Below are positions 21,360 to 33,451 of a stretch of 64,000 nucleotides of DNA, one piece after another. The notes below the pieces were generated by a model, which did not search any database, was not told the DNA's origin, and worked only from the letters and a program-made list of their open reading frames with translations. The stretch spans positions 3,095,501 through 3,159,500 of the forward strand of contig NC_041788.1 of assembly GCF_900090045.1 (NCBI RefSeq), in the 5' to 3' direction. Source of the stretch: Plasmodium malariae (Eukaryota; Apicomplexa; Aconoidasida; Haemosporida; Plasmodiidae). The first letter of the stretch is position 1. The number at the start of each line of letters is the position of its first letter. The position numbers were made by a program, and so were the translations under genes.

Positions 21360-23609
21360 TCACGCTTCAGTATCTGCCTTTGTGTTAAGGTCATCAAAAT
21401 TTAATTTCTGCCCCCATAAATTTTCCCATATTTGCAAAAGATCATTTGTGGCTGTTTCAAAATGAGAAGTAGCATCATATGACGACGTAACAAAAATATT
21501 ATCAGATGGTTTGTTACTTGTAGATACATATAAATCAGATATTTTAACAAATTTTTCTTCAATAGGACCTAGTAATTCTAATGGTTTTTCTATTTCTTTT
21601 AATGGATCAGGTGTTTCAACAGTTGCTGATACAATTGCAATATATTTACCTTTAAGTGTAACACCATGTTGAAAAGATACTAGATTAATATATATATCAC
21701 TTTTTCTATTTAATTGATTTTGTGGAATTATAATTTGACAACTATTTGTTTGATTAGTTTCTGGTATTGGATTACTTAAAATACATATACACCTTATTAC
21801 CTGACCAATTTTTTTTATTTTATTATTTAAATGCATTACATAACTAGGATCACATACTACTTTATCACAATAAGCAACTTCCCCATCACTTGATTTTATT
21901 CCACATACTTCTTTTTTCTCATTAAATACAAAATCAACTACATTTTTATTAAGCATAAAAGTTCCACCATTTATTGCACACATTCTTGAAAAGCCTTCCG
22001 GTATACCACCCAAACCATATAAAGGATATATAAATGGCGATTTTCCAAACGCTGAAATTGACTGCATATATAATTTTATTCTTTCTAACGTAATATATGC
22101 AGGTTCATTTAAATAATCATCATTTAAATATAATGCTACAGCATGGCCCAAAAAATCAATAGTTAATTGGCACAAATTAAAATACTTATATATATCCATC
22201 ATTGTTAATCTGTATGGGTCTAAGTTATCCCATGTATTTCGATTATTTGCATCCCATTCACTTACATACTGATAAAAATTTTTACATCTATTTTTTTCCA
22301 TTAAGGATAATAATGGGGAAACTAATGCTTCCATATCTGTTGCTGGAACTTTATGTATAAACTTTTCTGAATATAATAAACCCTTTTTTTGATGCTGATA
22401 AACGTAAGAGCCTTCCACAACTAGCCATTCTAAATAATTTGTTACTCTCGTCTTTTTTAATATTTTTACCAAATTTCCACCAACTAGAATAAACTTGGGT
22501 ATTAAGTCCACATTCCAGTGTCTATTCTCACCATATTTTGTGGGAATTTTGTCATCTACCCGGTGGGAAAAAAAAAAAAAAAAATTAAATAAAAATAAAA
22601 ATAAAAAAAAATAAGAAAAAATTATTAACACATCATGTAAAAGTTAATACGCGACAATGCATTTTCCTGAACAGTTAATGTTTCAACGAATATTGCAGCT
22701 ATTGCAGCTGAACCTTTTAATTGAAGCACGCGTGCCGTTCTTTTATATGTATGTACGTACGTATGTATGCGTGCGCATCTATATATATATATATATATAT
22801 ATATCACTACATATATTTACTTGGCTTGAAGGTATTGTACAAATTAGTTAAGTTCAGTGAAGCTGTTTCTCCTCCATAGTATGGGTTTCTATCTAACACT
22901 AATATTTTTTTTCCTGATGAGTACACGCAGATACAAACGAATATATATATGTGTGTATATGTATGTATGGGTGTGTATGCATAATGAACTGCCTTTACAG
23001 TTCTGGTAATTACAAAGTAAGAGAGACAACACAATTTTAATGATACATTTATTTCATCATTTTTTATGTTGTTAATTTTTATAAGTATTTAACCATAATG
23101 GGATAAAAGTCCACTTAAGATACATTCTTTAAGTCCCGTTCCCAAAATAATTACCTGAATATATGGAAAGGAGGAAATTAAATACGAGAAAAGATGAGAG
23201 TCGACAAATTACACATAAGTATGTATGTACGCGCCAGTGTAGGGTATTTATAAAACAAAAGAACAGAATAATCTTATGTGTTAAGATGATGCGAACGAAA
23301 TGTTTTTTAAAAAGGAGTAGCACTGAGTAAGCTCCTTGCCATGTTATGCACATACAAGCTCATTTATTATGTACGTATATATATATATGTATGTTTTTAT
23401 GTATGTTTGTACGTATGTTTGTACGTATGTTTGTACGTATGTTTGTACGTATGTTTGTACGTATGTTTGTATGTATGTTTGTATGTATGTTTGTATGTAT
23501 GTTTGTATGTATGTTTGTATGTATGTTTGTATGTATGTATATACATAATGTTTCCTTTTTGAACATATTTTTCTTTTTAACTGTTTATTACATCATAATG
23601 CTCATTCAT
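21360..23609 (-). CDS. GDI: Rab GDP dissociation inhibitor
   Basis: Four exons: 23609-23592 (MNEHYD), 23154-23094, 22913-22821 and 22555-21360; about 455 aa, all phases agree. The dinucleotide-fold start VIILGTGLKECILSGLLSHYG, the block KKILVLDRNPYYGGETASL, the switch-binding motif YGENRHWNVDLIPKF, and GPxxEKFVKISDLY are all characteristic. Known role: extraction of prenylated GDP-Rab GTPases from membranes and their return to donor membranes. It works downstream of prenylation, although the enzyme encoded 4 kb away is the CaaX prenyltransferase alpha subunit, not RabGGT. The first intron carries a 12-bp array. Length and motifs are normal for GDI, so it is not REP. Confidence 0.96.
23384..23545. 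repeat. 12-bp array TTTGTACGTATG in rab GDI intron 1
   Basis: About thirteen copies; the first half reads TTTGTACGTATG and the second half TTTGTATGTATG, showing homogenisation of a C-to-T variant along the array. Confidence 0.93.
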
Positions 23610-25326
23610 TTTATTGTATTAATGGGAAGCACGTTATAAATATAATAATAAATTTTTCTTTTTTTCTTTTTTTTAAATTTGATCTTTTATAAGTTTATAA
23701 AGAGTAATTTCAGTATTCTAAAGATTAATAAATTAACAATATTATTTTTCATAAAATGTGTAAAGCCATATCAAAACGTAAAAGAAATGAAATTGCTTCC
23801 AAAAAAAAAAAAGAAAAAAAAAAAAATTAATATATTATAATATAATAAAATGTAATGTTAATCTCATGCAATGTAATATAATGGGAGGAGGAAGCTATAT
23901 AATTTTTTAGGAATTTGCCATAAATATGTATAATATATACATGTACAAATATAAATATTCATTTATACATATTTTGTATATACATACATATATACATATA
24001 TATAGGCTGAAAAATATTACATTTAAAGCGTGCATGTAAGAAATGAATAAGCCTAATATTAAATCATATCGAAAAGGCGAAGAAACGTACATTGCATTTT
24101 TAATCATTATGCAAATATGCATAATACATGTATGCATACATTTAATATATATACATATAATATATATATGTACATATAAATATAAATATATATATAAATA
24201 CTTATATAATATATGTATATATGAATATTTATATAAATGAATAAATAATGCTGATCTATTTTTTTTTTATAAGGAAATAGCTTATTGTCAACGTACTATT
24301 AATGCACATGTAGATCTTTTTTATGTAATATTTATTTTTTGTAAAACTATAATTATGTCCTCTTTTAATTAGCTTAATTTATATTACTAAAAATAAAGTT
24401 TTGTAACTTAAAAAAAAATATTATTAAAATATTTTTATCTAATTGTGTAAAAGTGTTAAATGTAATTGTACATTTATTATGACAAAAAAATAAAATTGAA
24501 AAGGAGCTCACAACTATGTATATATATGTAAATTTAAGTGTATACCGGGGTGCATAAGGATGGTTATTTATATGTGTATGTTCATGTATATGTATATTTA
24601 TGTATGTGTATATTTATGTATATGTATATTTATGTATGTGTATATTTATGTATGTGTATATTTATGTATGTGTATATTTATACACGAGTATATTTATGTA
24701 AGTGTATATTTATCTAAGTGTATATTTATACGCGCGTATATTTATCTAAGTGTATATTTGTGTTTATATGTATGCATACTTATGCCATGGGAATACTTTT
24801 TGTTTTCCCATATTTTTACGTAAAAGTTCTTTTAATAAAAATCATATTCGCTTGATAATTATAATAATTTTCGTTCATTTGTACTTTATTTTTTTTTTTT
24901 TTTCTTGCTGTTAACTGCGATTCTTTATATATATGAGCAATACTTTAACATAATATACTTCATCCGTTCATTTAAAATTGGTACTGCTAGATTCCTTTTA
25001 ATTCGAAGGAGTAGGAATAATAATTTAAAATGTCCATAGGTGTAAAATATTTCATTTAAAAAAAAAAAAAAAAAAATATAAGATTTAAAATTTTAATTAA
25101 ACAGTTAAATAATGTAAAGTCTTCTAATACAGTTTTTAATGAAAAGGGATATTATTATGCGAATTAAAAATTAATTATAACAAATGTGCAAATGTAGTTA
25201 GTCTTTTTTTTTTTTTTTATTTAATTTTTTATTTTTTTTTTTTAGAACAAATAAAATACGAATAACGTGAAAACAATTTAGAAAAAAAAAAAAAAATCTA
25301 ATGGTGTTCATAAATTCATGAAATCG
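23610..25326. other. Intergenic region
   Basis: Holds upstream sequence of rab GDI and downstream sequence of the small Tim gene. A roughly 16-bp array of GTATATTTATGTATGT-type units lies at about 24565-24765. Only short chance ORFs are present. Confidence 0.7.
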
Positions 25327-26063
25327 CTATTTGATTTTAAAAGCTTCGTCATTTGTTGCAATCGCCTAAAGGAGAAAAAGAGGAAATTTTATTTAGTATA
25401 TGTTCACATAAGTGCGTACATATATATATACATGCGTGAATATATATATATATTTATATACATATACGCGTGAGTACAGACAATTTTGAAAAAAGGGAAT
25501 GCACAAAGGTATATAGTCGAAACACAAATTCTGGTTATGTTGTAAAAATACTGTGATAAGCGAAATTTTTTTTTTTTTTTTTTTTTTTTTTGTACTAACT
25601 CGTTTAGAAAGGCATTAGCATAAAAATAGCTGTTTGCACAATCCCAAATGCATTTCTGTTCATTTGAGCTTAAGTTGTTTCCGATTTTTGGCACGCACTT
25701 ATTAAAACAAATATTCATCACCTTGACATTTTCTTTTTGCTTTTGAATCATTTCTTGTAAACTTAACAAAACCTAATATAAATAAAAATGGGTAAAAGAA
25801 AATAAGTAAACAATTGCAAATTGCATAAATGTTGTATTACGTGGAAATGCACGCAACAATGGGTTGCGTACAAATGAAGTTTCACCTCTTTTCAAAAGAA
25901 AAAAAAAAAAGGGAACACATACTATCATTTATATAATTACATAACCATAAATCATAATGTAATATGCCATTAATTATGTGTAGTATATGGGTATAGATGT
26001 AAAATTTAGTAGTACAGCTGCTCTTTGTTTATCATCAATATTATCATCTGCTGGTGAGTTCAT
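25327..26063 (-). CDS. Small Tim chaperone, Tim8/Tim13 type
   Basis: Three exons: 26063-26016, 25772-25596 and 25365-25327; 87 aa, phases agree throughout (KQRAA-VLLSLQ and LNEL-AIATNDE). It has the twin CX3C motif, CFNKC and CIWDC, separated by 16 residues. The stretch CFNKCVPKIGNNL..NEQKCI is closest, from memory, to Tim13 (SEQKCI pattern), though Tim8 is possible. Known role: hexameric intermembrane-space chaperones that escort hydrophobic precursors to the TIM22 or SAM machinery; the cysteines form two intramolecular disulfides. No presequence, as expected for a MIA-imported protein. Confidence 0.88.
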
Positions 26064-26964
26064 CGTCACTTTGTTTTGCTCAAATATACTTATTTTTGCT
26101 TCGATTTGCTTATTTGTGTTTCGATTTGCTTCACTTTGCTTAGTTTTGCGTTGTTATGCCTGATTAAGCTTCTCTCTTCGTTATTTTATTTTATTTCAAA
26201 AGAACATATGTTTTATTCAGCCTTTATCAGTTGATTTAGCTTTAGTTGAATGCTATAGAAGTTTATATGAAAAAAAAAAAAAAACTCTTATACGCGACAA
26301 CTGTATGATTTTATTTTTTATTAAAGTAAAAATATTGTGTTAAAAAAAATAAAATTAATGAGGCCCTAACAATTAGTAATATTTATTCTTATAGGTACGC
26401 CTTTTGGTTTAACGTGGTATTATTCTTTAATGTAGCAGTTCATTTATATGAACTATACTACAATTCATTGCAAACTTTATATTACAATAAAATTCGTATT
26501 TTTTTTTTTTTTTTTTTTTTTTAAATTCATTTTTACATCTTCCTTATGCCTTTTGCTTTAATTTCCCTACATTTTTAAGGATGACAAAAAGTTTTTACTA
26601 AGGCAGGAAATACTATTTAAATAAAAATATAATTTACTTCGTCATTACGTTTGCACATGTGCATACATATTATACATGTATTAAGAATAGCTGTGTATGT
26701 CGAGGCTTTAATAATACGCCTTTTTTATTTCTTTTTCTTTTTTTATATTATTTGAATAAAACGTTAACACTAAATCCAAATAAAAAAAAAAAAAAAATAA
26801 TAATAATAAAATTTCTATGAACGCTTGAACTATTGAACTACGTAAAATAAAAAGTTATGGGGTGAAAAACATTTGCACTGATTAAAATCCCTAACAAACA
26901 TTAATCATTTTAATGTTCATGTTATGTTTAAAAAAAAAAAAATTACCTGAAAAATATATCATTT

Positions 26965-27166
26965 TTAACAAAAAAGACAATTATGTTTGAACAGTTTGTT
27001 TATAAGTATATATATGTATTTTTTGGCTAGGACAAATAAACATTCTTCTACCACATGACTGTAGTCAAAAGGACAGATGCGCACAACAATTTACATGTAC
27101 ATAGAACGAACAATGCGAATTCAAATAGCATGCACTCACATGTATATATACACATAAGTGTATATG

Positions 27167-27211
<45 letters not shown>

Positions 27212-27480
27212 ACGCATTATAGTAAGTAGGAGTATATATAAGTATCTGCCCATACAATTATATATGAACAAATTGGACAAAAGATTTAAGCATTTCGGTT
27301 TACCTTTGCAAAAGTTTTGTTCATGTGACAAAGCACTGGAATAAAAAAAAAAAAAAAAAAAAAAAAAAATTATAGAGTAGTAAAACATATAAATTATAAC
27401 ACAGTAAGAATTGTAAATAAACATTTTGACAGCAGTTGTTTTATGTAGTAATAGCAATACACCTTATTCAGTAAATCCAT
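26965..27480 (-). CDS. Candidate tiny spliced protein, about 36 aa
   Basis: Exons 27480-27461, 27335-27304 and 27026-26965 join in phase through GT/AG sites with T-rich acceptors, reading MDLLNKVALSHEQNFCKAKKY and then an Ile/Leu-rich tail. Two of three donors (GTGTAT-like context, GTAAAC) are acceptable. No family recognised. The agreement of three phases in a region otherwise without ORFs is the only support; transcript data would decide. Confidence 0.28.
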
Positions 27481-28059
27481 TTGTAAACTTCCCCGTGTGC
27501 ATTAAACTGCGTTTCCTAGCCTATTTTTCCATTACAGTATAACGGCTTTAATAATTACGAATATTAGAGTAAATAATGATTGGTCCATTAGATACCTTTT
27601 AATAACATGTTTAAAAAAGTTTTAAGCAAAGTTTTGCCCATGAATGGGAAAGATAAAAATTTAAACAAAAACAAAAACAAAAACAAAAACAAAAACGAAA
27701 AAATAAAATAAGTAAAAATAAAGAAGAGAAGAAAAAATGTATGCGCAATTTTGAGCTAGTAACCGACTTTTAAGGGAAAGGAAAATAAACAAAAAAAAAA
27801 AATTTATCCAAATTGTTTGAATAATGACATATATGTAACGTTCACCATGAATAAAAAAGTATATATGCAGCATACATAAAATTATACATATATGTATATA
27901 TATATATGTATAACAAATAAATTATGTAAGATATAAGCAGTGCTGCTTTATGTGATATACTGTGCAAACACATTTTTGCCATCATCGGTAAAATTAATAT
28001 TTTACAAATAAAAAGAAAAAAAAAAAAGATGAAACAACATATAAAATAAATATGAATGG

Positions 28060-28200
28060 ATGAAACGAATATGAATGGGAGATAAAACACATATGAATGA
28101 CAGATGAAACATATATGAATGGCAGATGAAACATATATGAATGGCAGATGAAACATATATGAATCAGAAATGAAACAGGTATGAATGAAAGATGAAACAA
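28060..28200. repeat. About 22-bp tandem array
   Basis: About six copies of a unit starting GAATGGCAGATGAAACATAT, with diverged edge copies. The minus strand reads as a false hydrophobic Phe/His-rich ORF. Confidence 0.9.
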
Positions 28201-28586
28201 CTTATAAAACAAAAGAACGAAAGAAAAAATGAATGCATTTCTTTAGAAGAGTAAGGGGAAATTAATTATTGTATGCATATATAATATACACATACACAAA
28301 GAAATGTGTGTGTAAAAATTTTGTAAGAAATACATAAAAAAGTTTGGAAGCGCATATCACTTTTACTTATTATTATTCCCCTCTTAGAAACAAAAAAAAA
28401 AAAAAAAAAAAAAAAATAGGCAGTAACTTCCTAATAGAGGAAAGCGATATAGGTTTAAAAAGGGAAGAAGTAAATACACAGCGAATATATATTACATGCA
28501 CGTGTAACAGACTTATACAATAGATATTACAAAAAAAGCAAAGCTTTAAAGCACCAAAGCGGCATATAAGACCAAGTGAACGAGCG

Positions 28587-29498
28587 ATGGAGATCATATG
28601 CAGAAACATAACGAACACTTACTTTGACTATAGAAAAGAAATAAAAAGAAAAAAAAATCGATTTAAGTTATCAGCATATGAACAGTTAGAAGATGAAGAG
28701 TCAGGTAAGGAAAATTTACTTCAATGTGAGAATAATGATATTGAAATGCAAGAGCAAAGTTTGTTACCTCCAAATTGGATTGAAGCAGTAGAGGAATGTT
28801 CAGAAGACATAAATAATATAAGAATGAAATTAATAGAATTGCAAAAATTGCAAAAAAATAAATTGCTCAATGTTTTAAATAATGATGAAAAGTTAGTTAG
28901 TAATATTAGTCATATATCTACTGATATAACATTTTTAATAAAGAATTGTGAAAAAAAAATACATAGTAGTATAGTATCAAATGATGAAACAGATGATAAA
29001 ACGAATATAATTGAAAAATTAAAAAAAAATGCAAAGAGTAGTTTAATATCACAACTTCAATCGGTATCTCAAGCATTTCATAAGATACAAAAGAGTTATA
29101 TAAAGGAGTTTAAAAAGTTAACAAATGAATATGATCAATTAGAAACATATGAAAGTTGTAGTACACAAGAACAACTCTTATATGAACAAGAAAATCAAGT
29201 CGTCAACTCAACAAACATTACTAAAAGAAATAATGATTTAAAAAAAATTGCTGATACTGTTGTTGATTTGCATCATATCTTTAAAGAATTATCTGTGATG
29301 TTAGTTGATCAAGGGTCCCTACTAGACCAAATAGATTACAACATGGACATTTCGTTAAGTAAAAGTGAAAAAGGATTAAATAAATTGAAAATTTTAGAAA
29401 AGCGAGAAAACGAAAAAATAGCTGCCAAGTGTATATCCTTCCTTACCTCCTTAATATTTGTTTTACTAATACTCATCATTTTGAAGCACGTGTACTGA
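28587..29498 (+). CDS. SYN16: Syntaxin 16/Tlg2-type Qa-SNARE
   Basis: Single exon, 303 aa, ATG in GCGATGG. It has an N-terminal basic segment, helical middle (Habc-like) and, near the C-terminus, a SNARE helix: DLKKIADTVVDLHHIFKEL, then SVMLVDQGSLLDQIDYNMD with the ionic-layer Gln in DQG. The last 20 residues (FLTSLIFVLLILIILKHVY) are a tail anchor. Known role: t-SNARE of the trans-Golgi/endosome, partner of Vps45. The Qa assignment rests on the DQGSLLDQIDYN pattern; syntaxin 16 is preferred over syntaxin 5 or plasma-membrane syntaxins from the LVDQG..LDQIDYN spacing and the LPPNW.E segment that precedes the helices. Confidence 0.88.
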   Translation: MEIICRNITNTYFDYRKEIKRKKNRFKLSAYEQLEDEESGKENLLQCENNDIEMQEQSLLPPNWIEAVEECSEDINNIRMKLIELQKLQKNKLLNVLNNDEKLVSNISHISTDITFLIKNCEKKIHSSIVSNDETDDKTNIIEKLKKNAKSSLISQLQSVSQAFHKIQKSYIKEFKKLTNEYDQLETYESCSTQEQLLYEQENQVVNSTNITKRNNDLKKIADTVVDLHHIFKELSVMLVDQGSLLDQIDYNMDISLSKSEKGLNKLKILEKRENEKIAAKCISFLTSLIFVLLILIILKHVY

Positions 29499-30509
29499 AT
29501 CCGGGGGAAGCATTTCTTTAAGCGGCTCAACTGCGCATCGGCTTAACTGATTGTCGGAATAACTGTGCACCCGGGTAACCTCTTTTTTTACCTTAGAATG
29601 GCTACCCAGTTTTGAAGTGCCGACATAAGAAGTTATACAGATGAGATCAGGAGAAGGACAACTTGAAACCCTTTTGAAATGTTTAACTTAATTTGAATAA
29701 TTCATTTATAACAATTTTGGCACGTTTCTTACTCGTTTGAAAAGCACTCTAATTTATTTTTTCACATGGAATGACAGTTTGTTAACGTAAGTTTATTTAT
29801 CAAAAGGCCGTAAAAAGAATAATTGCAATTTTTATTTTTTTTCTTATTTTCATGAGAATGCGGTTAAACTTGACATTTTAAGTATGTGTCGTATCTGAAC
29901 ATGGGTGCGTTTTTTGCGTACATTTTTTGAGTACATTTTTTGCTTACGTTATTTGCTTCCCATTATTTGAGTACATTTTTTTCATACATTTTTTGCTTAT
30001 GTTATTTGCTTCCCATTATTTGAGTACATTCTTTGCTTCCTATCCTTTTTGGTGTATTTTATTTTATTTTTTTTTTTGGTAAGATGCTACATATAAAGAT
30101 GTATTTGTTTACAGACAACATTGTAGTTTGATTTAACTATTTAAAAATAAGAAACCATTTGGTGATAAGTTTATCCAAATTTACAAAAAAGCCGAAAAAA
30201 AAGGAAACAAAATGATAGGAAGCAAATTAACATAACTCAAAATAAATTTTCCCAAAGTATGACATTAAAAGGAGGCAAATTCTACGTAAATGTTCGATTA
30301 CAAGGAAATATATATTTTTTTTAAATAAAACTACCGAATTAAACATAAAGGTAGTAATTTCTATATGCACCTTCTATTTATAAAATGGTAAATAAAATTA
30401 AATAAGGTATATAACAAAAAGAGTACTTCCCCGTGATAATATTTTTTGGTGCAAGTCCATCACACGACGTACAGAAGAATACATATACAGTGATAGTGGT
30501 GATATTTAT
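29499..30509. other. Convergent 3' flanks
   Basis: The first 150 bases are unusually G+C-rich for this genome and hold the shared motif reported separately. A degenerate GAGTACATTTTTTGCTTACG-type repeat of about 16-35 bp covers 29908-30045. No gene seen. Confidence 0.65.
29569..29620 (+). other. Short motif shared with 54039-54083
   Basis: ACCCGGG, a T-rich spacer, then TAGAATGGCTACCCAGTTTTGAA. A second copy in the same orientation follows another gene (54039). It lies about 70 bp after the syntaxin 16 stop. It might be a structured 3' element or part of a small RNA; function unknown. Confidence 0.4.
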
Positions 30510-31283
30510 TCACACAAAAGAGGTAGGTAACCCGAGCTCCTTAAATTTCATAATTGTAGCATCTTCCTCCGTATGCTGTGTTTGTTCTGTCAGTTGTTCA
30601 TTTTGCACATGTAATTGATGCTCTTTTTTTTTTTGCTTCTCCAACTTTTTGAGCAGCTTTTTTTCCTTCCTTTTCTGTATTTTTTTCTCTTCAATCTCTT
30701 GTAGATCTTTTAGACTTTTCTTCGCTTCTTCATAAAAATCCATTTCTATTTTTTCATGTGATTTATTATTTTTTTTATCCTTAAGAATACTTAATCTCTT
30801 TTTAACATCATCTAAATTAACCCTTTTTACTTTCATACTATATCCTAACATTCTGTTGTGATTTTTTCCATTAATATGATCTAAATATGTTTGTGAGTCC
30901 TTAAGGACACAATCACATATTTTACAATAATAGCCACCCTGTTGTTCTTTCGTACTTTTTTGATGAACAATTTGAATTTTTCCTAGATTTTTTTCTAAGG
31001 ATAATTGTTCTTTTCTTTCTTCTAATAATTTTCTTTCTGAAGGGGGAGGTGGTAAAACCCCTTTAGCCTTTTTTAAATCTGGTAACAGTTTAAGTATTAA
31101 TTCGTCTTCTTCATTTTCATCTTTTTCTTCTACTTTTTTTTGATAATATTCTTTATCCCAAACCTTTCTGCCATAGCTATCAATATTTGATTTCTTTTTC
31201 TTTTTCTTGTCGTTCATATTATTCCTTTTATCCTCTTCCTCACGATCATCATCATTAGGAATACGTCTCTTCTTACTTTCCAT
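30510..31283 (-). CDS. SNU23: U4/U6.U5 tri-snRNP protein SNU23 (ZMAT2)
   Basis: Single exon, 257 aa. The conserved SYGRKVWDKEYY near residue 36, then a matrin-type zinc finger GGYYCKICDCVLKDSQTYLD with ligands C120, C123, H136 and H142, followed by the diagnostic LGYSMKVKRVNLDDVKKRL. The C-terminus is Lys/Glu-rich and closes with MKFKELGLPTSF, comparable with the ZMAT2 end. Known role: a nuclear B-complex splicing factor positioned near the U6 ACAGAGA/5' splice-site region and released on activation. N-terminus acidic/basic low complexity, including a possible nuclear localisation signal (KKKKKK near 26). Length is close to the human 199 aa plus insertions. Confidence 0.93.
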   Translation of the reverse strand: MESKKRRIPNDDDREEEDKRNNMNDKKKKKKSNIDSYGRKVWDKEYYQKKVEEKDENEEDELILKLLPDLKKAKGVLPPPPSERKLLEERKEQLSLEKNLGKIQIVHQKSTKEQQGGYYCKICDCVLKDSQTYLDHINGKNHNRMLGYSMKVKRVNLDDVKKRLSILKDKKNNKSHEKIEMDFYEEAKKSLKDLQEIEEKKIQKRKEKKLLKKLEKQKKKEHQLHVQNEQLTEQTQHTEEDATIMKFKELGLPTSFV

Positions 31284-33199
31284 TCTTTCAAGCGCTAGAA
31301 CGTTAATATATACACTGTGCGCGCATCATTCAGGGTAATCGCGAAGATGCCATTACCACATTAGTAAGTTAACATTAGCATATATACCATGTAGCGTTTT
31401 TTCTTTTAACTTATTAAAAATTGTCCATAAAGAAAAAAAAAAAAAAAAAGCGAGGCAAAAAAAAAAAAATAATAAAGCAAATACGCAAAATGTAAATACG
31501 TAAAATCGTAAAAGATATCTAATTTATTTTTCCTTATTGTGCAGCGATGGTACAATTGTAAGTGCTAAATGGTACTATTTTTTTTTTTTTTTTTTTTTTT
31601 TTACAGCTATTTTTTAAAGCTTCAATTTAATAAAATATTCGAAATTTAAAGTGGAATTGAAACGAACATTTTGTTGTATACTTATAACATTTGCAAATCC
31701 TTTAATAATTTAATAAAAACACAAATATATGCATATATATATGTATATATATCTATATGTATAAATATATCTGTATATATATATATATATATAAATGAAA
31801 TAAATTGAATTTAAAGGGGCAATTCTTTTCGAACCGTTTGGAATTTTCCTCTTTTTTCCTTTCAGTCGTTTATTTTGTTTTATCTGTTTTGTTTCATTTA
31901 TTTTGTTTTACGTACTTTGTTCTGTTTATTTTGATTTTTTTATTGTCCAACAGCGTAGCCCCCTCTGGTCTGTAATGTGAAATATTAATAAAGCAAAATT
32001 GGGGTAATAAAAAAAAACAATACGAGCTTAAAAAAAAAAAAAAAAAAAAAAATTATATAACACAACAATTCAAAGCAAAACAAAAACGTATAAATAGGAA
32101 AAGGAAATAATCTAATACGGTAAAAAATAAATAGTTAATAATTAAAAAATTACGATTTGTTAGTATCACTTTAATGTATTTATACACGTACTTCTGCATA
32201 AATACCCACATATATACATATATGTACATTTTTTTTTATGAATTTTCTATATTTTGGAAATGTGTAATGTACGGCATTATTTGTATTCATAAAAAGAAGG
32301 AAAAGTAAAACACCTAAATATGTAAAGTAAAATAGAACGAAAAATATAGTACTAATTATACCGCAGTTATTTTAAAAAAGAATCATAATATATATTATCG
32401 TAGTGTATATAAATTAAAATTCAAATATATGAAAGTGGAACGTTTATTATAGTTTATATTTCTGGTAGCAAAGTTGTTCATAAATATATTTCTCTAAAAA
32501 CATTAATGGTTATGAATGCCAATATTTTTTCATAGATTTTATTAGTCCTTATAGAAAGATAATCATATATATGCATACCTACACATATATATATATATGT
32601 ATGTACGTTTATAAAAAAAGAGTATAACTAGTATGCATTTTTTAATTTACATCAAGCCAAAAGGATAAAAAATAGTTTAATTAGCAACCAAAATTTAGCA
32701 ATAATGCGCTTTTTCTTATGTCGATTGAAGTAATAGTATATCCTGAATTTAAAATATTTTAGACCTATATATTAATTGAGGTTATACTAAGAATTACAAT
32801 AATAGTAATAATAATAATAAAACAGTCACAATAATAAAACAGACATAATAATAAAACAGACATAATTATAATAAGCATTATAATAATAATAATAAGCATT
32901 ATAATAATAATAATAATAAGCATTATAATAATAATAATAAGCATTATAATAATAATAATAAGCATTATAATAATAATAATAAGCATTATAATAATAATAA
33001 TAAGCATTATAATAATAAATAAAAAAAAAAAAACTGTTAGGGTCATCTTTTTTTAAAAGACATAGAAAAAACAACGTATCCTGTGAAACTCATCAAGAGA
33101 AGAAGCAGAAGGAAAAAAAAGAAGAAAAACAGAAAAAAAAAAAAAAAAAAAAAAAAAAACTGTGTACCATAAATTATTTATAATTAATAATATAATAAA
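31284..33199. other. Divergent intergenic region
   Basis: About 1.9 kb holding the promoters of SNU23 and the TMEM258-like gene. Poly-A/T blocks at 31431-31449, 31580-31602 and 32031-32051, TA runs near 31735-31793 and a 21-bp array near 32870-33015. No gene seen. Confidence 0.7.
32866..33017. repeat. About 21-bp array, (ATA)n plus AGCATT
   Basis: Seven copies of a unit made of four or five ATA triplets interrupted by AGCATT, a compound microsatellite. It lies about 180 bp upstream of the TMEM258-like start codon. Confidence 0.92.
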
Positions 33200-33451
33200 A
33201 TGGTTACTGTCAAAAATTTGAATGTGGATTTAGAACCATATACATCTTTAGTAGAAAGAAAATATGTGCCATATTTTATACTTGTATATCAAATTTATTC
33301 TTTCATAAGTATTATTGTTTTACTAGATTATTTACATGAACAGAAGATAAAGCGTAGCATCAAAACAGGAATCTTTTTATGCTTCATTACCTCAGTTAAT
33401 GTAGGATTGTCCCTTTTTTTCTTACTGCTATATTTTAACGTATGTTTGTAA
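33200..33451 (+). CDS. TMEM258/OST5-like oligosaccharyltransferase subunit
   Basis: Single exon, 83 aa, ATG at 33200 after a poly-A tract. Two hydrophobic helices (about 25-44 and 55-82) joined by a basic loop (LHEQKIKRSIKT). The pattern LEPYTSLVE before helix 1, a charged loop, then a helix ending GLSLFFLLLYFNVCL matches the layout I recall for human TMEM258 (RYTSPV..., KYTRDI, ...GFGVLFLLLWVGIYV). Known role: a small structural subunit of the OST complex in the ER membrane. A consensus-like donor (GTATGT) sits in the last codons, but the length fit argues that the frame ends here. Family assignment from memory of short hydrophobic sequences, so moderate. Confidence 0.7.
   Translation: MVTVKNLNVDLEPYTSLVERKYVPYFILVYQIYSFISIIVLLDYLHEQKIKRSIKTGIFLCFITSVNVGLSLFFLLLYFNVCL

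Larger units (their letters stand above)
26064..28586. other. Long intergenic region, one small gene candidate
   Basis: About 2.5 kb between the Tim gene and syntaxin 16, transcribed divergently. It contains a possible tiny spliced gene (listed separately), a TA run at 27173-27206, an (AAAAAC)n run at 27660-27698 and a 22-bp array at 28060-28200. Otherwise nothing supported. Confidence 0.6.

Noticed and set aside
29499..29640. tRNA or other Pol III gene in the G+C-richer flank of syntaxin 16
   Set aside because: No cloverleaf and no GGTTCGAATCC-type B box could be found.
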